Origin: Gemmatales bacterium
GTDB lineage: Bacteria; Planctomycetota; Planctomycetia; Gemmatales; HRBIN36
Length of the DNA stretch: 46,702 nucleotides
Assembly: GCA_025055835.1 (NCBI GenBank)
Contig: JANWWR010000214.1
Location: 1-46,702, forward strand
Direction: 5' to 3'
Part shown: piece by piece, positions 36,387 through 44,063 of the stretch
How the letters are laid out: each line of letters starts with the position of its first letter
How positions within the stretch are numbered: the first letter of the stretch is position 1
Translations under genes and position numbers: made by a program
Notes under the pieces: generated by a model
What the model was told of the DNA's origin: nothing
The model's input: only the letters and a program-made list of their open reading frames with translations
The model's database searches: none

Positions 36387-37448
36387 ATGCCAAGCTATCG
36401 CATCGCAGTCCTGGGCGGTGACGGCATCGGACCCGAAGTGACCGATCAAGCGATTCGAGTAGTTGACGCCGCCGCCAAACTCGACGCCGCCAGCTTCGAG
36501 TGGGACCGCCTCCCCTGGAACTCCGCCCGCTATCTCAAGGAAGGCCGGGTCATGCCGGAGGACGGCTTCGACCGCCTGCGGACGTACGACGCGATCCTTC
36601 TGGGGGCCATCGGTTGGCCCGGCGTGCCCGATCACGTCACCCTGCACGGCCTGCTTCTGCCTCTGCGCCGCAAGTTTGATCTCTATGTGAATCTTCGACC
36701 CGCCTACCTCTTCGACGGAGTTCAATCACCTCTGCGGGACAAAAAGCCAGGTTCTATCGACATCCTTGTTTACCGGGAAAACACGGAAGGCGAGTATGCT
36801 CCGCTGGGTGGTCGCCATTACGAAGGCACGCCGCATGAAATCGCCCTGCAAGTGTCGCTGTTCACCCGCCGCGGCTGCGAACGGATCATGCGGGCCGCTT
36901 TCGAGGGGGCCAGGAAGCGCCGCAAGAAAGTGACCAGCATCACCAAGTCGAACGCCCTGGGCTTCGGCATGGTGCTGTGGGATGAAACCTTCCGGGCGGT
37001 GGCGCGGGACTATCCCGACGTCGAGGCCCACTCGCTCCTGGTGGACGCAGCCGCGATGGACTTCGTCCGCCGTCCGGAGTCCTTCGACGTCGTCGTGGCC
37101 AGCAACCTGTTCGGCGACATCCTGACCGATCTCAGCGCCATCGTCACCGGCAGCGTGGGGTTGGCCCCCAGCGGAAACATCAATCCCGAACGCCGTTTCC
37201 CCAGCGTCTTCGAGCCGGTTCACGGTTCGGCCCCCGACATAGCTGGCAAAGGCATCGCCAACCCGCTGGCGGCGATTCTTTCCGCCGGGATGATGCTCGA
37301 CCACCTCGGCTGCCCGCAAGCAGCCCGGGCCCTTCGGCAGGCGGTGGCCGACGTTCTGAAAGCTGGTCAAGTCCGCACCCCGGACCTCGGCGGGCAGGCG
37401 ACGACGGTTCAGATGACCGAGGCCGTGCTCCAGGCCCTTCCGCTGTGA
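36387..37448 (+). CDS. Isocitrate/isopropylmalate dehydrogenase family, tartrate/D-malate type
   Basis: NAD-dependent beta-hydroxyacid oxidative decarboxylase (353 aa). The family core is complete: VLGGDGIGPEVTDQ at the N terminus, LLGAIGWPGVPDHVTLHGLLLPLRRKFDLYVNLRPAYL for substrate binding, ILVYRENTEGEYAPLGG, SITKSNALGFGM, SLLVDAAAMDFVRRPESFDVVVASNLFGDILTDLSA and VFEPVHGSAPDIAGKGIANP for NAD. The PWNSARYLKEGRVMPEDGFDRLRTYDAILLGAIG and GWPGVPDHVTL segments are those of tartrate dehydrogenase/D-malate dehydrogenase (TtuC, DmlA) more than LeuB. The ATG at 36387 has GGAG 8 nt upstream. It is not next to leuA. Its actual substrate, malate, tartrate or isopropylmalate, is not decidable by eye. 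Confidence 0.85.
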   Translation: MPSYRIAVLGGDGIGPEVTDQAIRVVDAAAKLDAASFEWDRLPWNSARYLKEGRVMPEDGFDRLRTYDAILLGAIGWPGVPDHVTLHGLLLPLRRKFDLYVNLRPAYLFDGVQSPLRDKKPGSIDILVYRENTEGEYAPLGGRHYEGTPHEIALQVSLFTRRGCERIMRAAFEGARKRRKKVTSITKSNALGFGMVLWDETFRAVARDYPDVEAHSLLVDAAAMDFVRRPESFDVVVASNLFGDILTDLSAIVTGSVGLAPSGNINPERRFPSVFEPVHGSAPDIAGKGIANPLAAILSAGMMLDHLGCPQAARALRQAVADVLKAGQVRTPDLGGQATTVQMTEAVLQALPL

Positions 37449-37532
37449 GGTGGCTGGCTTTTCGCAAATTTCTGTGCTCCTTCCGACCTGACGGGAAATC
37501 GTGAACTAGAGTTGTGCTGACAAGGGGGAGAC

Positions 37533-37645
37533 CGGCCAGCTTACGCTGGCCGCTCGCCGGAGGGAGAGCCGCTCGCCGGAGGGGGCGCCGCTCGCCGGTG
37601 GGAGGGCCGCTCGCCGGTGGGAGAGCCGCTCGCCGGGAAACCGTG
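37533..37645 (-). repeat. Array of five 19-bp heads ending in a GTMA hairpin
   Basis: On the minus strand: five tandem units beginning GGCGAGCGG, exactly 19 bp apart (plus-strand CGCTCGCC motifs at 37551, 37570, 37589, 37608, 37627), the last followed directly by the hairpin CGGCCAGC-GTAA-GCTGGCCG (37533-37552 on the plus strand, loop read there as TTAC). The remaining 10 bp of each unit vary (CTCTCCC, CCCTCCC, CGCCCCC). The array and the two composites at 30.6 and 36.1 kb share the same head. Confidence 0.85.
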
Positions 37646-37835
37646 CGGCTTGCCAGCGACGGGCCGGTCGCCTGAAACGGGACTCTCGCTTTCTGGGAGT
37701 GACTTCTGGGAGGGGACGGACAGGAGTTGGACGTTGTTTTTGTGGAGTCTGGTAGCCGTTCTCGGCATCGCCACGCTGTACCTGTGGTTCATTCGCAAGA
37801 AGGAACCGGGCACGCAGCAGCAATCCACGAAGTGA
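37617..37835 (+). CDS. Possible small single-pass membrane protein
   Basis: The frame encodes up to 72 residues ending TLFLWSLVAVLGIATLYLWFIRKKEPGTQQQSTK: one good transmembrane helix followed by a basic stop-transfer patch. The ATG at 37617 lies inside the tandem repeat, so the N-terminal half may not be real. A TTG start near 37733 has AGGAG 7 nt upstream and would give a 32-residue protein holding just the helix and tail. Direction agrees with flanking genes. Function unknown. Confidence 0.4.
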   Translation: MGEPLAGKPCGLPATGRSPETGLSLSGSDFWEGTDRSWTLFLWSLVAVLGIATLYLWFIRKKEPGTQQQSTK

Positions 37836-37939
37836 TGTGGCACGATCCGATGCAGCCGGCGTGAGCAGAGCATCTCCGGGTCCGACTCACACACCACGCC
37901 AGTACCCTGATCTTGCCGCTCACGTCGGCTGCCGCTGTT

Positions 37940-37945
37940 TACAAT
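37940..37945 (+). promoter_or_regulatory. TACAAT element before the cysteine desulfurase gene
   Basis: A 5-of-6 -10 hexamer 31 nt before the ATG. The best -35 candidate, TTGCCG (37913-37918), is 21 nt away, longer than usual. Weak support. Confidence 0.25.
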
Positions 37946-37976
37946 GCCGACAGGACGAGTTTCCGGGTCTGTCGGC

Positions 37977-39110
37977 ATGACCACGATCTACCTCGACTAC
38001 GCTTCCACGACGCCTCTCCTGCCCGAAGTCGCCGAGGCGATGCGGCCGTTCTGGGCCGAGAACTTCGGCAATCCCGCCAGTGCTCATCAATTCGGTCGCA
38101 AAGCTCGCCGCGCCGTCGAGGATGCCCGAGAGCTGATCGCTCAGCTGCTTGGCGCGTACCCCGATGAGGTGATCTTCACCAGCGGAGCCACCGAGGCCAA
38201 CAACTGGGCCATTCAGGGGCTTGTTCCGCATTCGGCGGGCGTCCTCATCGTTTCGCCGTTGGAACATCCCTCGGTGGCTGAGCCGGTACAGTACCTGACC
38301 AGGCGGGGACACAGGCTCCATCAGCTGCGGGCTACCCGAGAAGGATTCATTGACCTCGCCGACCCGTTTCTGGACTCCCTTCTGAAGGCTGACCTGGCCA
38401 CGGTGATGCTGGTCAACAACGAAACTGGTGTCGTTCAGCCGGTGCGAGAGCTTGTCCGTCGGCTTGAGGGCCGGGTCCGCTTCTTCCACGGTGACGCCGT
38501 TCAAGCCGTCGGCAAGATGCCAGTGCATTTCCACGACCTGGGTGTGACGACACTCAGTCTCAGCGCCCACAAGTTCCACGGTCCCCGGGGCATCGGTGCC
38601 CTCCTGGTTCGCCGGGGCACTCCGCTCCAACCCCTCTTCCTGGGCGGCCACCAGCAGATGGGCAAGCGACCGGGAACCGAGCCGGTCCCGCTCATCGTCG
38701 GCATGGCCAAGGCCCTGGAACTCGCCGAGAAACAGAGGGAATCACGTTGGGCACACGTCTTGGACCTGCGGACATTGTTTCTCAAGCACTTGGAAAAGCA
38801 GGCCGGTCCGATCCACGTCAACGGTTGTTTAGAAAACAGCATCCCGTACCTCGTCAACGTGTCCTTCCCCGGCTGCGCTGGCGATCTGCTCCTTGCCCGG
38901 CTCGACTTGGCCGGCGTGGCCTGTTCGACCGGCTCCGCCTGCTCCAGCGGCTCCCTGTTGCCATCCCCCGTACTTCGGGCCATGAACCTGCCTGATGACC
39001 TTCTCAAATCGGCCATCCGCTTCAGCTTCAGCCACGTCACCAGCGAACCGGAGGTTGTGGCCGCCGCGGAACGTGTCGCCGAGGCTGTCGCCGCTCTTCG
39101 AACCGGCTGA
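37977..39110 (+). CDS. Cysteine desulfurase
   Basis: PLP-dependent cysteine desulfurase of the NifS/IscS group (377 aa), which takes sulfur from cysteine for Fe-S clusters or thio-modified tRNA. Visible: TIYLDYASTTPLLPEV at the N terminus, FTSGATEANNWAIQG for PLP phosphate, PLEHPSV (His97), NNETGVVQPV, and the PLP lysine in SLSAHKFHGPRG (Lys199). The active-site cysteine loop is CSTGSACSSGS with Cys322, of class I length. The ATG at 37977 (MTTIYLDYA) is chosen because the 11-residue upstream extension is not part of the fold. No iscU or other suf/isc gene adjoins it, and it is the only candidate sulfur donor in the window. NifS, IscS and paralogs are not separable here. Confidence 0.95.
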   Translation: MTTIYLDYASTTPLLPEVAEAMRPFWAENFGNPASAHQFGRKARRAVEDARELIAQLLGAYPDEVIFTSGATEANNWAIQGLVPHSAGVLIVSPLEHPSVAEPVQYLTRRGHRLHQLRATREGFIDLADPFLDSLLKADLATVMLVNNETGVVQPVRELVRRLEGRVRFFHGDAVQAVGKMPVHFHDLGVTTLSLSAHKFHGPRGIGALLVRRGTPLQPLFLGGHQQMGKRPGTEPVPLIVGMAKALELAEKQRESRWAHVLDLRTLFLKHLEKQAGPIHVNGCLENSIPYLVNVSFPGCAGDLLLARLDLAGVACSTGSACSSGSLLPSPVLRAMNLPDDLLKSAIRFSFSHVTSEPEVVAAAERVAEAVAALRTG

Positions 39111-39469
39111 GCTGAGCATCTTCGACCCCAAGCCGAAACAAGCCAAAAGCCATACAATATGCTTGTGAGAGCCGCTACTTCACAGCCTGTTCACAACCCG
39201 TTGGTAGCTGGTGGGCAAACCGTGCCGGATACCCGGCATTCACGGTCCACAGCCGACGAGGTTTGTCGGAAACCTCGAACGACGCGCGGTCAGCGACTCG
39301 CAACCGACATCTCCAGTGACACGTTATCAACATCCAGGAGCAGCCATAACCTCTGGTTTTCAAGAAGGTTACGTCTGTCCTGAGAAACTTATCAACAGCC
39401 AGCCGTGGGAGCTTGCTGCTGCGAAGAACAAGGAAAAGAGGAAAGCATTTAAAGCCACGGAAAAACCCC
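39111..39469. other. Gene-free region before dnaN with DnaA-box-like sites
   Basis: About 360 bp with no ORF I can support. It contains two identical direct TTATCAACA sites (39324-39332 and 39389-39397), each one mismatch from the DnaA box TTATCCACA, spaced 65 bp, in an A/T-richer setting than its surroundings. There is also a TACAAT hexamer at 39153-39158 without a -35. The position before dnaN and upstream of gyrB is a usual place for oriC or a DnaA-controlled promoter. dnaA itself is not in the window. Confidence 0.4.
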
Positions 39470-40594
39470 ATGAAGGCCGTCTTTGATCGGGAAGCATTGC
39501 TGCATGCGTTTCAGACAGTAAGCGGCGTGGTGCCAAGCCGACCCGTTCGGCCGGTGTTGGCGAATGGAAAGCTGGTTGTCGAAAGCGACCGCGCCGTGCT
39601 GGCGGCCACGGACCTCGACGCCGTCGGCATTCGCTACGAGATTCGCGGCGTGCAGGTCCGGCAACCGGGCGTCGTGCTGGCACCGTGCCATCAGACGGCC
39701 AGCATCCTCAAGGAAATGCCGGACCAGGAAATAACCCTGACCGGCGATGAGCAGCGATGCGTGATCGAGGGCAGCGCCAGTGAGTTTGAAGTGCCCAGCG
39801 AAGACCCCGCTCAGTACCCCGACGTACCGAGTTGGCAGGGGGAAAACTACCATCAGATCGCGGCCGGGGTGCTCCGGGAACTGATTACTCGCACGGCTTT
39901 TGCCGCTGCCGTGGAAGGGGCCAGGTATGCCCTCAACGGCGTCATGTGGGAACTGGGACCGGAGAGATTCCGCCTGGTGGCCACGGATGGGCGGCGGTTG
40001 GCGGTGGCGGATGCGGTCGGCATCATGCATGGGAAGCACAGCACGGAATCGCAAACGCCCGTCGTCCCGACGAAGGCCATGACCTTGATCGAACGGAGCC
40101 TGACTGATCCCGAGGAGCAAGTGTTCGTGGCCTTCGGGCCGAATGAGGTCCTGGTCAAGACCAGCAGGGCAGAGGTTTACGGCCGGTTGGTTGAAGGACG
40201 GTTTCCGCCGTACAAGGAGGTCTTTCCCAAGAAGCACACGGCCCGGGTGAAGCTGACCGCGGGGCCGTTCCTCGCTGCCATTCGCCAGGCGGCGACCATC
40301 AGCGATCCGGAATCGCGCGGAGTTTCCTTCGCTTTCGGGAAGGGCAAAGTGACGCTCAGTTCCGTGGCGTCTCAGGCAGGCCGGGCGAAGGTCGAGATGC
40401 CGCTGGAGTACGACGGCAAAGCCCTGCAAATCGCCTTCGACCCGCGGTTTCTCACGGATATGCTTCGGGTCCTGGAACCGGACAGCGAATTGACGCTGGA
40501 TCTCCTCGACGAGAACAGTCCGGCGTTGTTCCGGGTCGGAGAAAGTTATCAGTACATCGTGATGCCCCTGGCCCGCAGTTCCGCCGGGTCGTGA
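39470..40594 (+). CDS. dnaN: DNA polymerase III beta subunit (sliding clamp)
   Basis: Beta sliding clamp (374 aa; E. coli DnaN is 366), the ring that tethers polymerase III to DNA. The three-domain pattern is recognisable: MKAVFDREALLHAFQTVSGVVPSRPVRPVLANG in domain 1, FAAAVEGARYALNGVMWEL and LVATDGRRLAVAD in domain 2, FPPYKEVFPKKHTARVKL opening domain 3, and the C-terminal SYQYIVMPLARSS matching the conserved YxVMP(M/L)R end. The ATG at 39470 is taken (MKAVFDREAL); an in-frame ATG at 39413 would add a non-family leader. The gene begins a dnaN-dciA-unknown-gyrB group. recF, usually between dnaN and gyrB, is missing. Confidence 0.95.
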   Translation: MKAVFDREALLHAFQTVSGVVPSRPVRPVLANGKLVVESDRAVLAATDLDAVGIRYEIRGVQVRQPGVVLAPCHQTASILKEMPDQEITLTGDEQRCVIEGSASEFEVPSEDPAQYPDVPSWQGENYHQIAAGVLRELITRTAFAAAVEGARYALNGVMWELGPERFRLVATDGRRLAVADAVGIMHGKHSTESQTPVVPTKAMTLIERSLTDPEEQVFVAFGPNEVLVKTSRAEVYGRLVEGRFPPYKEVFPKKHTARVKLTAGPFLAAIRQAATISDPESRGVSFAFGKGKVTLSSVASQAGRAKVEMPLEYDGKALQIAFDPRFLTDMLRVLEPDSELTLDLLDENSPALFRVGESYQYIVMPLARSSAGS

Positions 40595-40629
40595 GCAGGC
40601 AACGGGCTGGGGCAGGGCGAGGAAGCAGC

Positions 40630-40953
40630 ATGTCGCGATTTCCCGAACCCGGGCCAGCGGGACCGGAGCCGTTGGCGGACATCCTGGCTCGGCTGTTTGC
40701 CGGACGGGGTCTGGGGGCCGAGCAGAGCCGGGTCGCTCTGGAAACGGCGTGGCGGGACACGATTGGGCCGGAACGGTCGGTGCGGACTCGTTTAGGGGAA
40801 TTTCGTCGGGGTGTCCTCGAGGTCCTTGTCCGCGATGCCGTGCTGATGCACCAGCTGGCTGGGTTCGAGAAGCGCAAGCTGATCGAAGGGTTGCAACAAC
40901 GGCTCGGGCCGCAGCGTGTTCGTGACCTGCGCTTCCGCTTGGCCGCATGGTAG
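40630..40953 (+). CDS. dciA: DUF721/DciA-like protein
   Basis: DUF721 family protein (107 aa), the DciA type that loads or assists the replicative helicase in bacteria lacking DnaC/DnaI. The core LADILARLFAGRGLGAEQSRVALETAWRDTIGPERSVRTRLGEFRRGVLEVLVRDAVLMHQLAGFEKRKLIEGLQQRLG matches the family pattern (W-x2-x-x-G ... L-x-V-x-V-x(5)-W/H-x2-x-L). It is shorter than most. The ATG at 40630 has GAGGAA 6 nt upstream; a GTG at 40591 that overlaps the dnaN stop is an alternative. Its place next to dnaN and before gyrB fits a replication role. Confidence 0.82.
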   Translation: MSRFPEPGPAGPEPLADILARLFAGRGLGAEQSRVALETAWRDTIGPERSVRTRLGEFRRGVLEVLVRDAVLMHQLAGFEKRKLIEGLQQRLGPQRVRDLRFRLAAW

Positions 40954-41008
40954 GCAAAAAGTCCGCGGACGAGAACCGGCAGGGGTGATCAGCGCGGGAA
41001 AGGGAAGC

Positions 41009-41464
41009 ATGGAGAAACAGCGCTCCAGATTGAGGCAATGGATCCGGGAGGAGGTCAAGGCGCAGATGAAGCGATACGCCATGGCCAAATCCCGCGAGGA
41101 GTTTGTGAACTCCTTGAACTCCGTCCTTGGTCCGGCCCTGAAACATCACTACCGCATTCGTCTCGGTGTTCTTAACCATTGCCTTGACCAGGTGCCCAAG
41201 TGGGAGCGGCAAAAGGAAGAGCTTCTTGAGCAGTTCGTGGATCGGCTCCTCGAGCCAACCAAGGCCAGACACCTGGACCGCAGGAAGGCGGTCGAGCAGT
41301 CGCTCAAGGAGGTTCTGGAGGCAGACGAGGCCCGCAGGAGGTCCGAGCAGGCCTTGTTCCAGAGGGCATACCGCCTGAAGAAGCTGGTCCCGCTTCCCAG
41401 GGATGCCCATGAAAGCTTTGTCGCCCAGGTTCGGGAACTTGTGAATGAGACGTTTCCGGACTGA
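41009..41464 (+). CDS. Uncharacterised basic, helical protein in the dnaN-gyrB cluster
   Basis: Predicted 151-residue protein, almost wholly helical and charged (RLRQWIREEVKAQMKRYAMAKSREEFV, KWERQKEELLEQFVDRLLEPTKARHLDRRKAVEQSLKEVLEADEARRRSEQAL). No domain recognised, no membrane segment. The ATG at 41009 has AAGGGAAG upstream. It lies 55 bp after dciA and 69 bp before gyrB, all on one strand. Placement alone suggests a link to replication; nothing in the sequence proves it. Confidence 0.7.
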   Translation: MEKQRSRLRQWIREEVKAQMKRYAMAKSREEFVNSLNSVLGPALKHHYRIRLGVLNHCLDQVPKWERQKEELLEQFVDRLLEPTKARHLDRRKAVEQSLKEVLEADEARRRSEQALFQRAYRLKKLVPLPRDAHESFVAQVRELVNETFPD

Positions 41465-41533
41465 GCGGAGTCGGACGGCTTGGATGTCCGCCGGACTCCG
41501 AAATCCTTCGCCCAAGGTTGGAGGTAACGACGC

Positions 41534-44053
41534 ATGACGGAACGAACCAGCACTGTCCTGGAAGCCGAGCCAACCGCCCAGCAGCAGGCCACGCGGGAAG
41601 CCGCCGAGCAGTACGGTGCGAGCCATATTCAGGTACTCAAGAACGCCGCCCACATCCGGCAGAACCCCGGCATGTACATCGGGGCCAGCAATGTCGCCGG
41701 CATGCACCACCTGCTCTACGAGGTCGTCCATAACAGCGTGGACGAAGCCATGGCCGGTTTCTGCAAGGAGATCGTGGTCACGATCCACCTGGACGGCAGC
41801 ATCACGGTCGAGGACGACGGCCGGGGCATCCCCGTCGAAATGCACCCGACCGAGAAGCGGTCCACGCTGGAACTGGTCATGTGCGAAGTGGGGGCCGGCG
41901 GCAAATTCAGCAAGGACACCTACAAGGTTTCGGCGGGTCTGCACGGCATGGGCATCAAGGCCGTCAATGCCCTGAGCGAATGGACCGAGGTCGAGGTCCG
42001 CCGCGATGGCAAGGTCTATCAGCAGGAGTACGAACGCGGCCTGCCGGTCAGCGAGGTGCGGGTCATCGGCAAGTCGAACCGCAACGGCACGAAGATCACC
42101 TTCCGCCCCGACCCGGAGTTCTTCCACGACGCCGCCTGGGATTACGACACCCTGGAAGCCCGGCTGCGGGAACTGGCGTTCCTCAACAAAGGCCTGAAAA
42201 TCCATCTCATCGACCAGCGCACCGGCAAGGAAGACACGTTCCTGTACGAAGGCGGTGTGCGGGAATTCGTCGAGTACCTCAATCGCAACGAGGAGGTGCT
42301 GCACAAGCCCCCCGTGGTCATCGAGGACGACCGGGACAATGTCCATGTCGAGGTCGTGTTCCAGTACAACGCCGGCGAGGAGGAGCGGCTGTACGCCTAC
42401 GTCAACAATGTGCACACGCGGGACGGCGGAACGCACGTGTCCGGCTTCCGCAGCGCATTGACGCGGACCCTCAACCAGTACGGCAGCAAGGAAGGGCTGT
42501 TCAAGGAGGGCGGACCGACGCCGCAGGGCGAGGACTTCCGCGAGGGCCTGACCGCCATCGTCTCGGTGCGGGTGCCCCATCCGCAGTTTGAAAGCCAGAC
42601 CAAGGTTCGGCTCAACAACCCCGAGGTCGAGGGCATCGTCGCCAGCACCGTCAACGAGCACTTGGCCCGCTTCCTGGAGGAGAATCCCCAGGCTGCCAGG
42701 AAGATCATTCAGAAGGTGCTGCTGACGGCCGAGGCCCGGGAAGCGGCGGCCAAAGCCAAGAAGCAGCTCAAGGAGCGGAAGAACATCCTCAGCGGCGGCG
42801 GCCTGCCCGGCAAGCTCATGGACTGCACCAGCCGCGACCCCGACGAATGCGAACTGTTCCTCGTCGAAGGCGACTCAGCGGGCGGCTCGGCGGACAGCGG
42901 ACGGGACCGCGTCTATCAGGCCGTGTTGCCTCTCCGCGGCAAGATCCTCAACGTCGAAAAGGCCCGCCTGGAGAAGATGCTGGACAACTCCGAGATTTGC
43001 AGCATGATCTCGGCCATCGGCACGGACATCGGCGAAAACGAGGACGTCAGCAAGCGCCGCTACGACAAGATCATCATCATGACCGACGCGGACGTGGACG
43101 GCAGCCACATCCGCACCCTGCTGCTGACCTTCCTCTACCGCCAGATGAAAAACCTCGTCAAGGAAGGACACGTTTACCTCGCTCAGCCGCCCTTGTATCG
43201 GATTGTCCAGCGGAAGCAGGTTCGCTACGTCCAGACCAACGAGGCGATGCAGCGGGAACTGATGGACCGCGGCCTGAAAGGGGCGAGACTGGTCAGCCTG
43301 GACGGTCGGGAGCCGCCCTTGCGACTCGACGGCGACCGCCTGCGGCAGTTGACGGACGTGCTGGCTGCCCTGGAAAACGCCCTGCACATCCTGGAGCAGC
43401 GCGGCTTGACCCTGGAGATGCTGCTGGCCAACGCCCGCAACGGCCAATTGCCACGGTATCGCATCTTCCACATCGGCAAGGAGCATTGGTTTTACACCCC
43501 GACGGAAGTGACGGAGTTCTGCCAGCGCCAGGTCGGCGGCGAAGCGGGAGGCATGGAAGGGACCGCTGCGGAAGCGCCCGCCAAGAATGGTTCGGGCAAT
43601 GGACAGGTGACGCAGCTCGACGTTCAGGATCTGCACGAGGTCCCCGCCATCGCACGGGGCTTGCAGCGGCTGGCCGAGTTCGGGCTGGGACCCGATGCCC
43701 TGATTCCGCCCAAGGCCGTCGCCGGGCTGGAACCGCCGCCGCGATTCCAGATCGAGATCGAAAACGAGGAAACCAAACGGCCGCTCCAGCACCTCCGGGA
43801 ACTGGTCCCGGAAATCCGCAAACTCGGCGAACGGGGCATGAACATCACCCGCTTCAAGGGGCTGGGAGAAATGGACCCCGAGGAACTGTGGGCCACCACG
43901 CTCGATCCAGCCCGGCGTACCCTGGTCAAGGTCACGCTCGAGGACGCCTTCAAGGCCGATGAACTGTTCCGCATCCTCATGGGCGACAAGGTCGAGCCGC
44001 GCCGCGAGTTCATCGAGAAGCACGCCCTGGAGGTCCGCAACCTCGACATCTGA
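41534..44053 (+). CDS. gyrB: DNA gyrase subunit B
   Basis: Gyrase subunit B (839 aa). The GHKL ATPase is N-terminal: VVHNSVDEAMAG with the Mg-binding Asn/Asp, VEDDGRGIPV, and GLHGMGIKAVNALSEW. TOPRIM motifs are EGDSAGGSADSGRD (about residues 444-457) and MTDADVDGSHIRTLLLTF (about 515-533). An insert of nearly 190 residues separates the DVDGSH part from KLGERGMNITRFKGLGEMDPEELWATTLDP, similar in position to the extra domain of proteobacterial GyrB. The N terminus has a 30-residue extension before HIQVLKNAAHIRQNPGMYIG. Start ATG 41534 has GGAGGT 7 nt upstream. gyrA is not in the window. Confidence 0.97.
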   Translation: MTERTSTVLEAEPTAQQQATREAAEQYGASHIQVLKNAAHIRQNPGMYIGASNVAGMHHLLYEVVHNSVDEAMAGFCKEIVVTIHLDGSITVEDDGRGIPVEMHPTEKRSTLELVMCEVGAGGKFSKDTYKVSAGLHGMGIKAVNALSEWTEVEVRRDGKVYQQEYERGLPVSEVRVIGKSNRNGTKITFRPDPEFFHDAAWDYDTLEARLRELAFLNKGLKIHLIDQRTGKEDTFLYEGGVREFVEYLNRNEEVLHKPPVVIEDDRDNVHVEVVFQYNAGEEERLYAYVNNVHTRDGGTHVSGFRSALTRTLNQYGSKEGLFKEGGPTPQGEDFREGLTAIVSVRVPHPQFESQTKVRLNNPEVEGIVASTVNEHLARFLEENPQAARKIIQKVLLTAEAREAAAKAKKQLKERKNILSGGGLPGKLMDCTSRDPDECELFLVEGDSAGGSADSGRDRVYQAVLPLRGKILNVEKARLEKMLDNSEICSMISAIGTDIGENEDVSKRRYDKIIIMTDADVDGSHIRTLLLTFLYRQMKNLVKEGHVYLAQPPLYRIVQRKQVRYVQTNEAMQRELMDRGLKGARLVSLDGREPPLRLDGDRLRQLTDVLAALENALHILEQRGLTLEMLLANARNGQLPRYRIFHIGKEHWFYTPTEVTEFCQRQVGGEAGGMEGTAAEAPAKNGSGNGQVTQLDVQDLHEVPAIARGLQRLAEFGLGPDALIPPKAVAGLEPPPRFQIEIENEETKRPLQHLRELVPEIRKLGERGMNITRFKGLGEMDPEELWATTLDPARRTLVKVTLEDAFKADELFRILMGDKVEPRREFIEKHALEVRNLDI

Positions 44054-44063
44054 CGCCCGACAA

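Noticed and set aside
36313..36387. Start of the lipoprotein gene at 36313
   Set aside because: Would place the signal peptide 90 residues inside the protein after repeat-derived peptide; GTG 36046 puts it at the N terminus. Not fully excluded.
36387..37448. Calling this gene leuB
   Set aside because: The PWNSARYLKEGRVMPEDGFDRL and GWPGVPDHVTLHGLLLPLRR segments are those of the tartrate/D-malate dehydrogenase branch, and the gene is far from leuA.
37533..37645. Possible CRISPR array in the regularly spaced repeats
   Set aside because: Units are 19 bp with no separate spacers of 25-40 bp, the variable part is 10 bp and low in complexity, and no cas gene is near. It is an array of hairpin-element heads.
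39449..42661. Very long antisense open frame over dnaN, dciA and gyrB
   Set aside because: It mirrors the codon bias of the real genes in a GC-rich genome, has no domain and no ribosome site; dnaN and gyrB are certain on the plus strand.
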